The position numbers and the translations under genes are program-made. A DNA stretch of 64,000 nt, taken from positions 5,181,057 to 5,245,056 of the forward strand of contig LR990043.1 in the NCBI GenBank assembly GCA_905147135.1, read 5' to 3'. The notes beneath the pieces are model-generated. The model saw only the letters and a list, made by a program, of their open reading frames with translations. It was not told the origin of the DNA and did no database searches. This document shows, piece by piece, positions 23,138 through 34,035 of this stretch. Within the stretch, counting starts at the first letter, position 1; the number at the start of each line of letters is the position of its first letter. The stretch comes from Blastobasis lacticolella (lineage: Eukaryota; Arthropoda; Insecta; Lepidoptera; Blastobasidae).

Positions 23138-23885
23138 GTTGACTCCAGAGTCAACAAGTAACTACAGAGTTACTTGTAGAATTAAACAAAACAAGTCTAT
23201 AATAATGAAAGATGAATAATTGAATCTACATTTCAGTCAATTGTATAATGTTATGTCACTAATGTCACTATCTAATGATCAGTTAAAAGTGAATTGAATG
23301 ATAATATGATATCACTATCTAATAATGAAACGACAAACTCGTACGTATCACTCCCAGGCAGGCGGATATGAAACCACTTGATTTTTCAAAATATCTTAAG
23401 CGCCTCCGTGTTGGGTCTGACTAATAACAAAAAAGAAAACAATAATAATACATATAAATATGTACATTAAATTATACATTTCAAGTGGTTAATATTGCTT
23501 GAATAATTAGTACCCATCATTTCTATGGTTATAGTATAGGTAATTTTATAAAGAAGTTAAAGACATCAATAGTACATTATGTTGTGATACAAGTGCGCTG
23601 TAATGGTCAGTACCATTAGATATAACTCTTTGTTGGTCCTAAAAAGATCTATTTATTGATTTATGAGTATTATAAAATTAAAAATGCGTGCGACAGTTAG
23701 GACTTCACGTTGTAAAGAAATAAAAACAAAAATCTACACGATATTGTCGCCCTATCCAATTCCCTATACATTCCGACAACACAGCCATACTATTTTGATA
23801 ACTAATATCCAATCACTTCACCAGTGTGAGACATCGGGAATTTTTCCCCGTTGAGTAAAGGAGTTACTCAACGGGTTGACTCAAC
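23138..23885. mobile_element. Segment bounded by twin hairpins, possible DNA transposon relic
   Basis: Left: GTTGACTC-CA-GAGTCAAC (23138-23155) directly followed by CAAGTAACT-ACAG-AGTTACTTG (23155-23176). Right: CCCGTTGAGTAA-AGGAG-TTACTCAACGGG (23847-23875) followed by GTTGACTCAAC (23875-23885). Reversed, the two borders carry the same kinds of hairpins in the same order, suggesting structured termini. Confidence 0.35.
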
Positions 23886-24048
23886 AGGGACAAAGGGTTA
23901 CAATACAAAGCAACAACATCAACTATACAAAATTTAAGATTTTTAACTAACTAGATCAAAAACTTTGTGACAGACGAGGCTTGGTAATAGTCAAAGACAG
24001 AGTTCCCAAATCAACGTTAATGGACCCACTTCCGGCGTCGATGCCCCA

Positions 24049-24083
24049 GCGCCCCGCGCCCCGCGCCCCACGCCCCACGCCCG
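24049..24083. repeat. GC-rich 7-bp tandem repeat
   Basis: Five units of (G/A)CGCCCC in a row in otherwise AT-rich intron DNA. Confidence 0.8.
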
Positions 24084-24261
24084 CATCAGTCCCGCGGGGT
24101 TGTAGACGATATACGGTAGTCACTTTATGATTACTGAGTTAGAACTAAGCATACGGGTAGGGGTTTCACAATCGACGACATATCACGTACATTTAGAGCG
24201 CTATTTATATTTAAATTCGAACATATCAGTGTCTCAATTAATTACTATTATTATATTAGCA

Positions 24262-24432
24262 TGACTCATCCCATCCCACTGCTGGGCAATGGCGTCCCCC
24301 CGATTCTTTCACTCTTCGCGATCAAGTGCCAATGTCTGCCTGTCACTTTCGAAGGCCCGCAGCTCATCTGTCCACCTTTTTTTGGGTCTGCCGCGACGTC
24401 GTTTCCGAGAATTGGGTGTCCAAACTATAACG
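24262..24432 (-). mobile_element. RTE-type LINE 3' end, in-frame stop
   Basis: The minus strand encodes RRRGRPKKRWTDELRAFESD, RQTLALDREE, then TGA where Trp is expected, and KNRGDAIAQQWDGMSHA. It is the same C-terminal module as at 20830 but a different subfamily. A TGG-to-TGA change makes it non-functional. It sits in the intron between exons E and F of the CUB/sushi gene. Confidence 0.72.
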
Positions 24433-26879
24433 GCTTTTATTTATTTATTTATTTAGTACCCCATAACTCCTCCGACCTGCGGCAAACATGACCTGTCCGT
24501 TCCATTGCAGCTTTCCAGCTTTAGTGGCTACATCAGCGATCTGCGTCAACCAATTAAAATGGTTACGTCTCGAAGTTTATTCCTCTCGTTTTGTACAACG
24601 TGGTTTAATGGTTGGTGGTTTATTTTAATGGCATCAAATGATACTTATATAAAGATGATAAAATTGTAATTGATTGTGACTGATAATTAAATAACAGACA
24701 AACAAATAAATCACTCATTATAACAATCCATTCATAGTAATTTTTATGAAATGCAGCTAAAGTTAAGATGTAACATAGTTGCTCCACATATCGTGTCGAC
24801 CCTCACGAAACCGGCATCCTTTCTTAATTAATTATGTAGGTCTACAGGGTGAAATACCGAGAAAACGGCACATCCTGGAGGGCAGTTCAAACAACGATCC
24901 GGTCAGTACGAATGAAAGGACGTATTAATATCTCAAATATTGAGAGCGGAAACAGAAAATGGGATCGCAAAGACCCTCCATCGCCCTCATACCGCAAATC
25001 GTGTTTGCTCGGCCTGCTTTGCTTATTTTTGACCCCTTCTTTATAGTTCTATTTGGGTCGGTATATTGAAAGGCGACGTTGAGTACATTTTAGCATTTCA
25101 CAGCACGATTCTGGATTCCGTTACTTGTGGTAGGGACAAATATAAAGTCACTCACAATCTTTCTCACTAGTCTTAATCAGATTTGTTTGTCCCGACTGAA
25201 CTACTGAAACTTCTTTTTGTCATTAGTTCCACTAAATTTTGGATGAAACTTGTTTACTCTCACTACTTCCATTGTACATAACTCTCACTCTGGCCTTCAC
25301 CGTAAGAGCTAACAAGTTTACGAGATTGTTTCTAAATCCAATTCCAAATAAAAATATCTCAGGGGAGTCCAAACTTCAGGACTCGGTTTTAATAAGTGAA
25401 TGGTGTAGGATCTTGGCTTTATAAAGACAGATGTAATAGACTTATTCTATTTCTCTAGTCTATTTCTTCCTTTTTCCTGACCTGTATGGGTATAGTATGA
25501 GTGCGGTGTTGGTCTTACATGTTTTTTATTTCATATCTCTAGTACTTTTCTTAACGATACTCTTATATGCATCCGTATTACATGCTTATTTTTATTTTAT
25601 ATACGCTCATCAACCTGCAACTGTGTAGCCCGGTATTCATTATTCCAGTAAACTAAAGAGTACTTAAAATCCAGCTATCGTACTGCAATTACGTGAACCA
25701 TTTCATTCACTCCAATCCAATTTACATTGAACGAAATCTGGCATTACAGTACACAGAGGTCCAAATTACAAGAGCATTCGTACAAAGTCAGTTCAAAGGA
25801 TGATCATCCTAAAAGCTTTTGCCTGTATTACCTGTAGACCTATAGGCTAATTACGTAACTATGTTGCCAACAATTCTCTGATTTCTGAGCTTTGTTAGCA
25901 ACTGAACCCATGAAATCGATGATACGGCATCGAATAAGTAACAATTTTTATAATTGAAATCAGAGACTTGTTGCAACAGCGTAATGTAATTAGCATACTG
26001 TTCTAATGCAGAGTATCTCAAAATTCACGACAGTGAAGCCTCGGAATCAAACCTTGCACCTTGTCGCAAAGCCCGTAAGATAAGAAATATTAATCCTACG
26101 TGAGCCCAACACACTCTTTTCCCTTTCATGTTTAAACACATCTAAACAAACTAGAGAACTTCAACCAACTCAAATACAATCCAATCGCGCCCGCGTGCTC
26201 TGACCATGGAAATCTAATTTGTTTAATCAACTGTCATTGCACAGTTAAAGAGTATTTATCCAACCTCTATTTGGATTGAGGCTTGTAAAATATAACAATA
26301 ATGCTGTGTAGCAGTGCAGTATACAGCATTATTGTTGTGTACATATTAATGTGGTTTCGTTCACAAACACCAGTAATGAGCGGGAACAGATGTAATGGTA
26401 ATGTTTTGTTTGTTCTTGCTCCTGTTGGTAGCTGTAGATTCAGGCTAAACAGAAGTTGCTGCGGTGGGGAGGACAATGGTATTCATAAACTTGTCTAAGT
26501 AGTGATATTATACTATGCGAAGTAAGACACTTTTCATAGTACTCATTAGCGGCTCTGTGTTCAGTTAACGCTCTGCGTTAGATACGGGTCTATGATTGGT
26601 CAATTTTGCTCGTCACTTTAGCTACGCTTTGATTTTGTCGTTCTATGGATTATAGGGGGTGGCGGGTGAGGGGTAATTTCTGTTTAATTAATGGTAGGTA
26701 ATGTACAGTAGTATTCCCTATTGGAAATGTAGTTTAAAATAAGTACAGGCTACTTTTGATAACGAAACAATATGAGGCTCTCGCGGGAAAACTAGTAATT
26801 CTACGCTCCAATACCTTGCATTGGAATACCGAAGGTTTCAGATAAAATATGTTTTATTATTTTTCTATTTATAGATTAG
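24433..26879. other. Intron E-F sequence, no exon seen
   Basis: Repeat-poor, AT-rich intron of the CUB/sushi gene; contains the hairpin at 26294. Confidence 0.4.
26294..26336. other. Short hairpin in intron E-F
   Basis: AACAATAATGCTGTGTA pairs with TATACAGCATTATTGTT (17 bp, one mismatch), 9-nt loop GCAGTGCAG. Confidence 0.6.
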
Positions 26880-27152
26880 GTGGTAGTATGGCTTCCTCTT
26901 TCAAGTCTGAGGAGTCCGCCAGGGTAAGTATGTCCCCCTTATCTATTTGTGCCACCAAGCAACAATGCAATTTGAAGGATAAAGTAGCCAGCGCAATTAC
27001 AGGTAAGGCATTTCATCTTAGTCCTCGCAGTGACAACAGAGCTGCGGTTCTGCATTTTGTTCCCTACATCCTAAATGCATGAATCGTAGATGTTATGGGC
27101 GACAATTATCGCTTATCAGTGGGTCGTCTGTCACTGTGCAGCATAAAAAAAA
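26880..27152 (+). repeat. Interspersed repeat family 4, longest copy
   Basis: AAGTCTGAGGAGTCCGCCAG, TATCTATTTGTGCCACCAAG, CTTAGTCCTCGCAGTGACAA and GCGACAATTATCGCTTATCA, ending in A7. An apparent ORF across it is repeat sequence, not a gene. Related copies: 7270-7430, 13110-13225, 58690-58830 (plus); 36917-37165, 43110-43395 (minus). Confidence 0.6.
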
Positions 27153-27597
27153 TACATATGCAGTCTAATAACACAACAGACATTAAGATATTTTATAGAG
27201 ATGACTCCGGAGATTTCGTCGAGTTTTATGTAATGATTTGTGTGGTCTGTCTTGTAAATACTTGTAATTAGGAAATGTCTATCGTCAGAAATCGATTGAC
27301 CAAAGTCTTTTTTGACAGACAACAATGTTAGTTTAATCACCAATATACTTCTATGATTACCTACTATGTTTTGTTAAGTCACTTGCTTGTTACTATTTTC
27401 ACAAGATATTTTTTGTTAAGACAAAATTTTAGTGACATTTTAATCCGCACATACCTACTGCGTTAAAATTTTTCATCTAGTTGGCTAATATTAAATTGAA
27501 GTATTTTCTTCTTCTATTTAATTAACATTTTATACCTATCCAGTTCACGAACAAAGCACCAAACAGGCCACATTCTCGGTAACACAGACACACTGAC

Positions 27598-27682
27598 CTT
27601 TTCCTGTACTTGTATATGATAAGGACGATGAACGCGTTCCCGATGAACAGCGCCGCTATCAATAGCGACGGGATCACGATGT
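27598..27682 (-). CDS. CUB/sushi membrane protein gene, exon E: transmembrane segment
   Basis: Exon of 85 nt with acceptor CTCTTTCAG and donor AAAAG/GTCAGT. It encodes IVIPSLLIAALFIGNAFIVL then IIYKYRKR: a hydrophobic helix of about 23 residues followed immediately by a basic Lys/Arg stop-transfer cluster. The topology is therefore type I, with CUB and sushi outside and the C-terminus in the cytosol. The incoming intron is phase 1, like all upstream ones; the outgoing intron is phase 2 (AG/G = Arg) and matches exon F exactly. The exon is a small GC-rich island in AT-rich intron. The downstream donor GTCAGT is weaker than the others but acceptable. Confidence 0.85.
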
Positions 27683-28090
27683 CTGAAAGAGAAAGAGTTA
27701 TATTAACACATGGGAGGGAGAGAGATAGAGCCGGAGATAACTCGAGGCCGGCCCAAACGCGCGGAATGAATGATGACTGATATGACAGGGTGTCATCAAG
27801 AAATTTGCCGGGTAAGTGATACCAGTGTAGTTATGAGTGGTTTGTCGGAGCATCGTTCGATGTCAATTTAGTTAGGTATCTACTACATAAGTGTAGCATC
27901 GAAAAAATAATCCTTTCTACTTTGATTAAATTTATGTAATATTGACAAATGGTTTTCGTATAACAACTCCTGTTCCATGTATATAAAATAAGTGTATTTA
28001 TAAAAAAAGTATATAAGTAGTTTATCAGTCTCTTAAGATGTACAATGCAAGAGCATAAGTACAGGACCACCTTAAGAATCATATTCCTTT

Positions 28091-28216
28091 GCACCACTGT
28101 GCTGTGTTAAACGTTTAATACTGCACCACTGTGCTGTGTTAAACGTTTAATACTGCACCACTGTGCTGTGTTAAACGTTTAATACTGCACCACTGTGCTG
28201 TGTTAAACGTTTAATA
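28091..28216. repeat. Tandem array, 32-bp unit x 3.9
   Basis: Four head-to-tail copies of a unit that begins GCACCACTGTGCTGTG and contains the 12-bp palindrome TTAAACGTTTAA; the copies appear identical, the last lacking 2 bp. It lies in the intron between exons D and E. Identity implies recent expansion. Confidence 0.9.
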
Positions 28217-28599
28217 GAATTCATGAATTAAATTTTGATTTATTATATAAAAATTACCCTGGGGGTAAAGGCATAACGGACAGCTAATTCTCTCTTCTTT
28301 TAGCAAACAGATTTTAGCTAAGATGCACCAAATGTCGTGAACGTAGCTGTAGCGGAAAAAGGAACATTTTCTTGAAGTGGTAATGCACTTTTGCTGTTGG
28401 ACTGTACACACGTACAACTAGAAGTTTCAAGTAAAATCGGTAAAAAAAATTGTTATCTATCAAGTCGACTCGCTCGACAGAATCGCGTACACGACAAATA
28501 TTTGTTATTTATAACCTTGTTTAACGATATTTGCTTGTGATAACAAGTGCGATATAGATATTATGGGACCAATTAGAAAGAGGTAAATCACAGAACTAC

Positions 28600-28975
28600 T
28601 AGCCGTGTAGTGTCGGCAGAGAATATTGCACTAACTCTTTCTATTTACGGGTGTCGTACAATTTGACTAATGTCATCATCATCATCATCACAGCCATAAC
28701 AGTCTTCTCCCACGAAAGGGGAGGTTATTGCCATAATCTCCACGCTTGGCAGGCGGGTTGGAGAAGTATAACGATGGAAAACGCTGCTGGCCATTTTCCA
28801 GCCTACGGAGACTAGATCTTTTGTCTCGATAACTTTTGTCACTACTAAAGTATTTGAGGCAAACAAGCAAGGACCTCAGTAGATCAGGAAACGAACAGCA
28901 CCGTTGTCTATTGTAATTTTCGCACTGCGATCTCCAACCCGCCTGCCAAGCGGGGAAATTATGACAAGACCCTGC
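28600..28975 (+). repeat. GAT-tailed repeat, family 2, split by an inverted copy of itself
   Basis: Plus-strand pieces at 28600-28672 (up to GACTAATGT) and about 28853-28975 (from TTTGAGGCAAACAAGC through CTCCAACCCGCCTGCCAAGC) are separated by a minus-strand copy at 28673-28850. Opposite-orientation self-insertion. Confidence 0.65.
28673..28850 (-). repeat. GAT-tailed repeat, family 2, inserted copy
   Basis: Begins on the plus strand with (CAT)n, CACAGCCATAACAGTC and CCCACGAAAGGGGAGGTTAT; 5'-truncated. Confidence 0.65.
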
Positions 28976-28999
28976 ACTAATATCTAGCGAAATATGCGA

Positions 29000-29914
29000 G
29001 GAGGCATCTATCTGAATTCTCGGCGGATAATGCGCAAGTGATAAGATATTCGGCGAGAAGTCTTGACCTCCCGTTGCCAGCGCATCGGCTACAAAAAACT
29101 AGCCAATCTCTGCGCGTGATGGCTCCGAGAATTTGCAATAAATAGCCTAAGAATATGCACCTAGCAAAGACAGAGCACTGTTTTATAATGTAACATGTTA
29201 AGATGACTATTGATACTCAATTAGTATCTAAAGGTGACAATGTCAATTCTATTGGCTGTTACTATTTAATTATATGCATTGTTAGTTAGGACATAATGTA
29301 TACCTAGATACTGAATTTTGGTCAATGTATGAACAATACTAATAAATAAATATGAATATTAATAATGTAGAGGAGGCTCATAGGCTCATAATAGTAGTGG
29401 ACACTTTACGTGCTGTTGATGAAATCACAGAAACAATCCAAACTAATACGACAGTAACTTTGTCTGTCTGTCTCTCAGTTATAATCCGCGTCATGAAAGA
29501 AGAGACTTGTCAATTGGGAGTAGAGGAGATTTCGCGCAGGTAATCGCCTACTAAGCAAGTCGAACCACGTGACCCGTCAAGTCTCTTCTTATTTGACACT
29601 AGTTGTACATTTTCATTGAAGCTTAACCAGGATTTGGATAAAATTAGGCAACAATATATATGTTTACCTGGGTAAGAACATAGGCGCTGGCATTCGTAAC
29701 ACAGTCTTTGACTAGCACGGTTGCCAACGTGTTCGCGTAACCCTGTACAATTTACCCAAAATTAAGATTTGTATAAATTAATATACGGTTCTTAAAACAA
29801 ATACGAGTAGGATCCAGAGTGTTCTGGCTCGTTCCATACTTTAAAGTAAATTTCCGAGATGAATCTCGTAAATAATCAAGTTTCCCGCGAACAGATCCAA
29901 ATGCCTTCATGGCT
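29000..29914. other. Intron D-E sequence, no exon seen
   Basis: The ORF 29352-29543 (MNINNVEEAHRLIIVVDTLR...) is open but unrecognised and poorly supported. Confidence 0.35.
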
Positions 29915-30030
29915 GGAGCAAATAAGCTGATCCTAGACACGCATGCTCCATCATCGGCCGCATCGTCACTTACCACTAGGTGAGATAGCGGTCAAATGGC
30001 TGGCTAGTCTAAATAATGTAAAAAAAAATC
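29915..30030 (+). mobile_element. CR1-like LINE 3' end
   Basis: CATGCTCCATCATCGGCCGC, CACTTACCACTAGGTGAGA and GTCAAATGGCTGGCTAGTCT are followed by an A-rich tail; the same 3' end as at 11295, opposite strand. Confidence 0.6.
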
Positions 30031-30281
30031 TTCGCGAATTTCATGCCCGTGAAGACAACGGATAAATAGCAAGTAATAAATAAAGTTCTCCATATCTTGC
30101 CTTGCCCGCGGGTCGTTCACGTATCAGGCTGTATCGGGACTTAGCCTGCCGAATAGCGGACGCGGCCAAGACTGTGTGTTTTTGCTATACCCAAGATTAA
30201 AATTAAGACGGTTGTAACTATTACAACGTTGTGGACTAAACGCTGAGCTCTGCACTCTCAGCCACAGGGCTTTCTTTAGAC

Positions 30282-30450
30282 TATGACATGGGATCGTTCA
30301 AGAGGTGTATTAGAGGTCTCCTTAGAGGCGGGGAACGCATTGGTAGCGCACCTGGTGTTGCTAATGTCTATATAATATCTATGGCGGCGGTGACCACTTT
30401 CCATCAGGTGTCCCGCTTGCCTGTTTGGCTGTCGTATTACAGAAAAAAAA
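30282..30450 (+). mobile_element. Jockey-like LINE 3' end (family 6)
   Basis: Same sequence order as 20137-20275, with a ten-base TATATAATAT-type insertion before GGCGGCGGTGACC and an A8 tail. Confidence 0.65.
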
Positions 30451-30739
30451 CCTTATTCCGAATACCGAGTTCAAGGACTACGCCAGGAAGGGGAAGCATC
30501 GACGACAGGTCACTCTTAAATCAAATATGTAGGATATACTTTGAAGGGTGCGCACAGCCAAGAGACGATAAATAACGCTATCAAGGGAAAAATGACGAAA
30601 TACCGCATACTTTTATGATGGACCTCGAATTCTTCGACCCTTAACGTGCTCGTAGTTTCTACTTGCATGCTGCGCATCAAATTTAGTCTAATACTTTCGT
30701 TGACTATTACAATAACTTCGATCACAAAAAATTGGAGAC

Positions 30740-31125
30740 TGGAGCGTCGGTGGCCGAGTGATAACGGTGTCCGACTCGCATCGAGAGATACCGGGTTCGA
30801 ATCCTGCTGCGGCCATGTACCAATGACTCTTTTCTGAGTTATGTACATTAGTTGAATACTAACTAATGCTCTTACGGTGAGAGAAAACACTGTGATGAAA
30901 CCTGCACGAATGTGCAGCTTGTTGCTTGTGCGCTTGAATAAGCGAATTTATGTGTAACCATGATCTAATCTGGTTAGGTTCCCCTGTTAGCAGGGTCACG
31001 GAGGCCAGATGGCAGTCGCTCCACTGTAATTTTATGATCTGCCAAATCCTGGATCATGGTCAAGGCGGACCCTATGCATTCGTGCACGAGAGCTCAACCG
31101 GGACATTAACGCCAAGATGATTTTT
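30740..31125 (+). mobile_element. tRNA-derived SINE family 3, full length
   Basis: The head GCGTCGGTGGCCGAGTGATA...CCGACTCGCATCGAGAGATA...GGGTTCGAATCCTGCTGCGG has A and B boxes; the GTGGCCGAGTGG form resembles long-arm (Ser/Leu type) tRNAs. The body has TTTCTGAGTTATGTACATTA, AAACCTGCACGAATGTGCAG and GGCCAGATGGCAGTCGCTCC. The tail reads GGGACATTAACGCCAAGATG. Eight copies or fragments lie in this window. Confidence 0.8.
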
Positions 31126-32299
31126 TTTTACTTTCATTGACTATTACAATAACTTCAATTAATGAAAAACTGACGACTACGTAAAGTAATATGGTATTCA
31201 ATTATTCTTCTTAACTGCGAAAACTGCCTTTCACTTTCACAATACTAATTACAATACCTTAAACGAATGAATAACTGAAGACTTAGTAAAGTAACTAATG
31301 GGTTACTTATTAAATTTAGTCTACATAGTCCGTGAGCCACACAACTTTGTTGATTCTGAAACGCGAACGTATTCTGAAGCATAAAGGCATAATGTGCTGT
31401 TAGAGTTTGCACGCTTTTAGCTCGAAACTTGTAACATTACAAAGCTGCAGCCATTCTGTGCTAATTCTAGAAATGAACGACAGACAGAGCAGAAAGCAGG
31501 AACTTACACGTTTAGTCCTTCCATGCATAAATTACATGTTACCTGGTGCAGAGCGTTTTGTATTTCTCGTGTGGTAATTAATTTTAAGGAGCTAGCTAGT
31601 GCTTATATTTAATAACATCCCCACATAAATTAAGTACTCAGTTATCATGTAGCGTGCTAGATTACTGATTATTATCTCATTACCAACAATTATTACACCA
31701 ATACGTTTAATGATGTAGTTGGCAACTAGACGGCTATCATTGGTAATCAATACTAAACGCAATATCGAGTCAGATAGTAACAAAACATACTAACTCATTA
31801 GAAACTTATCGGATTGTACAGATATAAAATAACAGCAAAATAATACGAAATTATGGAAAGGTTTTTTATTGGTGGAAATTGTGTTCCTTGTAACATAACT
31901 TATACCTAAAATACACATGTATTGCCATATAAACATCAGTCAAGTTATTGTCTAGCAGCCGTAGATATTCACAAAAAATACTTGTTTAAGCCAAGTAGCT
32001 TTACTATGCGTTTTCACAGTGGTCATCTGCTAAGAGCACTTATAATTTCGTTCTATTTGTCAGACGTATAGCGCAGATAGCCACCCAAGTATTTTTTTAA
32101 ACAAACAATCGCAGTTCATATTATAGTTCAACAACAGACCTAGAGTTCCATTTCTTGAATAATTAAATAAATTACATAGGTACACAAGATACAAAACAAG
32201 AAAGGTAGTAAAGTATTGTATTCTGCATGGAAGCAAGTCACTGTTAAAGTCCCTCTAGCAACAAACAAACCCCAAAACCTACAAAGGTCAGGACAAAAA
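31126..32299. other. Intron D-E sequence, no exon seen
   Basis: AT-rich; CTTTCATTGACTATTACAAT recurs at 31132 and (as GTTGACTATTACAATAACTT) at 30700, a small local duplication. Confidence 0.4.
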
Positions 32300-32720
32300 C
32301 CGCGAAACTGGCTTAATAAAGAATTAAAGCCGCCGCCCAAAAATACCTCCATCCGGCAAACTTTACAAAAGGCGGAGCGCAGACAGTTCCCGTCAACGGC
32401 AAGTCGGCAACTCCGAAATCTCGAGCATAGTTCGCCTTTAGACAGGAGTTGCTCGGTAATTGTCATTGTGCGAATAGCGAGCAACTTCGCAGCCCCATCG
32501 TGGGCGCAATTTGCATGTACCACTAGTACCGGGCCTTTTGTCTGTGGGGTGACATGTTAACTCTTTAGCGGGCGAGTGGCAGTCGGAGCACTCGGGAGCG
32601 GCGGAGTGCCACGCGAAAGTACGCTAACAAGCTCGTGCGAGATGGCAGGAAAGATGTACCTACGCGCATCGCTGTGCTTGCAACGTGTGTGGAGAGACGT
32701 TTTTAGTGTTATAGCAAAGG
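32300..32720 (+). promoter_or_regulatory. GC-rich unique patch, promoter-like
   Basis: About 400 bp of balanced base composition without repeats, inside the intron between exons D and E. It contains an octamer-type ATTTGCAT (around 32508), a CAGTCGG initiator-like site near 32581 and a GC-rich leader (GGGAGCGGCGGAGTGCCACG). An ATG at 32642 opens a 32-codon frame beginning MAGKMYLRASLCLQRVW, which looks slightly signal-like but ends in TAA without recognisable similarity. On the opposite strand a 127-codon ORF (32523-32140) also resembles nothing I know. It may be an enhancer, a promoter or the 5' exon of a nested gene. Confidence 0.25.
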
Positions 32721-32784
32721 ATGATGATATAGTAATTTAAAGGATGATGAAGTAGCAAAAAAAAATTTTGTAATTCTAATCAAA

Positions 32785-33018
32785 ATCCCGTAGTGTTCGG
32801 CAGAGCAGAATAGCACAAACCCTTTACACTCGTGGGTGTCGTACAAGGCTACTGATGTTTTTGAGACAAAAGATCTAGAGTCTCCGTAGGTTGGAAAAAT
32901 TTATAAAACTGATATCTCCAACCCGCCTGCCAAGCGTGAAGATTATGACAATAACCTGTTCTTTTGTGGGAGAGGCCTTAAGTCCTGCAGTGGACTGTTA
33001 TGGGCTGCGATGATAAAT
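32785..33018 (+). repeat. GAT-tailed repeat, family 2
   Basis: From GTAGTGTTCGGCAGAGCAGA to TGGACTGTTATGGGCTGCGA; a short internal deletion removes part of the GGGCAGCAGCG segment. Confidence 0.7.
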
Positions 33019-33339
33019 CAACATCCCATAACAGCAGCTGTTCAATGTAAAGTATGAGCTCATAAGCCTCAATATGCAAGATCCTCGGGCTGTGCGCGCA
33101 AGTTAGGTATGTGCTGGAACAAAGTGTTTTGCTATTTTAACAACCGTAGTGTAATAACATGATCACTCTCATGATCGTAGTGATCCCGCTAAAATATCTA
33201 GTATGATTGATGGACAATCTTCACGCAAAAACTAACTTTCGAGAACTTAAAATAGTTCCCACAAGACTTATTACGCGGATGGAGCTGCGAACGGAAGCCA
33301 GTAATCTATAGGTATGTCTGGCAGGCGGGATGGATGTGC

Positions 33340-33545
33340 ATCTATACATAGTATAACACAAAGTCGCGTCCCGCCGTCTGACCCTTTGTGTCTATGTCTG
33401 TATCTATGTACGCTTAGATCTTTTAAACTACGCAACGGATTTTAATGCGGTTTTTAACAATAGATAGAGTGATTCAAGAGGAAGGTTAAAAAGGGTAGGG
33501 GTAAAATAGACGTACCCAAACGAAGTCGCGCCGAGTCCACTTGTT
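33340..33545 (+). mobile_element. Helitron-like element, second subfamily
   Basis: A/TCTATACATAGTATAACAC start, TTTTAATGCGGTTTTTAACA, AGAGTGATTCAAGAGGAAGG, end AAGTCGCGCCGAGTCCACTT; the expected CTAG is mutated to CTTG. Confidence 0.5.
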
Positions 33546-33894
33546 ATTGAATGTAATACACAATTGAAAATACTGCGGCCTTATCCGGCCTACAACTAAA
33601 ATAACAATCGCCAATATAATCGATAAAAATCGTGATAGAAGCGGTTTTACCATGCACCATCGTACTGTATTGCACGATAATGTTTCAATTTTATAAGAAT
33701 TTCTCGCTTCTTTTCGCCAATTCGCAACACAAGGGTTATCAATGACAAATGTGATCTGTTGAATGATCCCACTCACATGATTGACGCTACTACAAATTTT
33801 ATGAACTATACAAAAATGTTGTCTACTGGGTGAGATCAAATCATGTATGATGAATGTTGATTTATAAATTAAAATTTATATATGATTATTTATT

Positions 33895-34035
33895 TACGGT
33901 AGACCAAAGGCAAGGTGGTCCGACGACATCGCTAAGGTGGCCGGGAAGAAGTGAATAAGGGAGAGTTCTCGTCGATCAGGATAGAAGAGTCTGGGGGAGG
34001 CATATGTCCAAAGTTGGACGGCAAAATGTTGATAA
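33895..34035 (+). mobile_element. RTE-type LINE 3' end
   Basis: Frame RPKARWSDDIAKVAGKK, then a stop and shifted remnants (GGGGGAGGCATATGTCCAAA, equivalent to LGEAYVQS). Degenerate, plus strand. Confidence 0.65.

Noticed and set aside
26294..26336. microRNA precursor
   Set aside because: Stem of 17 bp is too short for a standard pre-miRNA; kept only as a hairpin.
26849..27082. 77-codon ORF beginning in AT-rich DNA
   Set aside because: Lies on repeat family 4, whose other copies are not open in that frame.
28091..28216. CRISPR array
   Set aside because: Direct tandem repeats without spacers.
30740..30815. tRNA gene (A and B boxes present)
   Set aside because: The head continues into a shared SINE body found in several places, and no complete cloverleaf with a paired acceptor stem is evident.
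32140..32523. 127-codon minus-strand ORF
   Set aside because: No recognisable domain, hydrophobic end derives from AT-rich DNA, and no splice context fits the CUB/sushi gene.
33486..33839. 117-codon minus-strand ORF
   Set aside because: Starts in unique DNA and ends in a Helitron-like repeat; no protein similarity.
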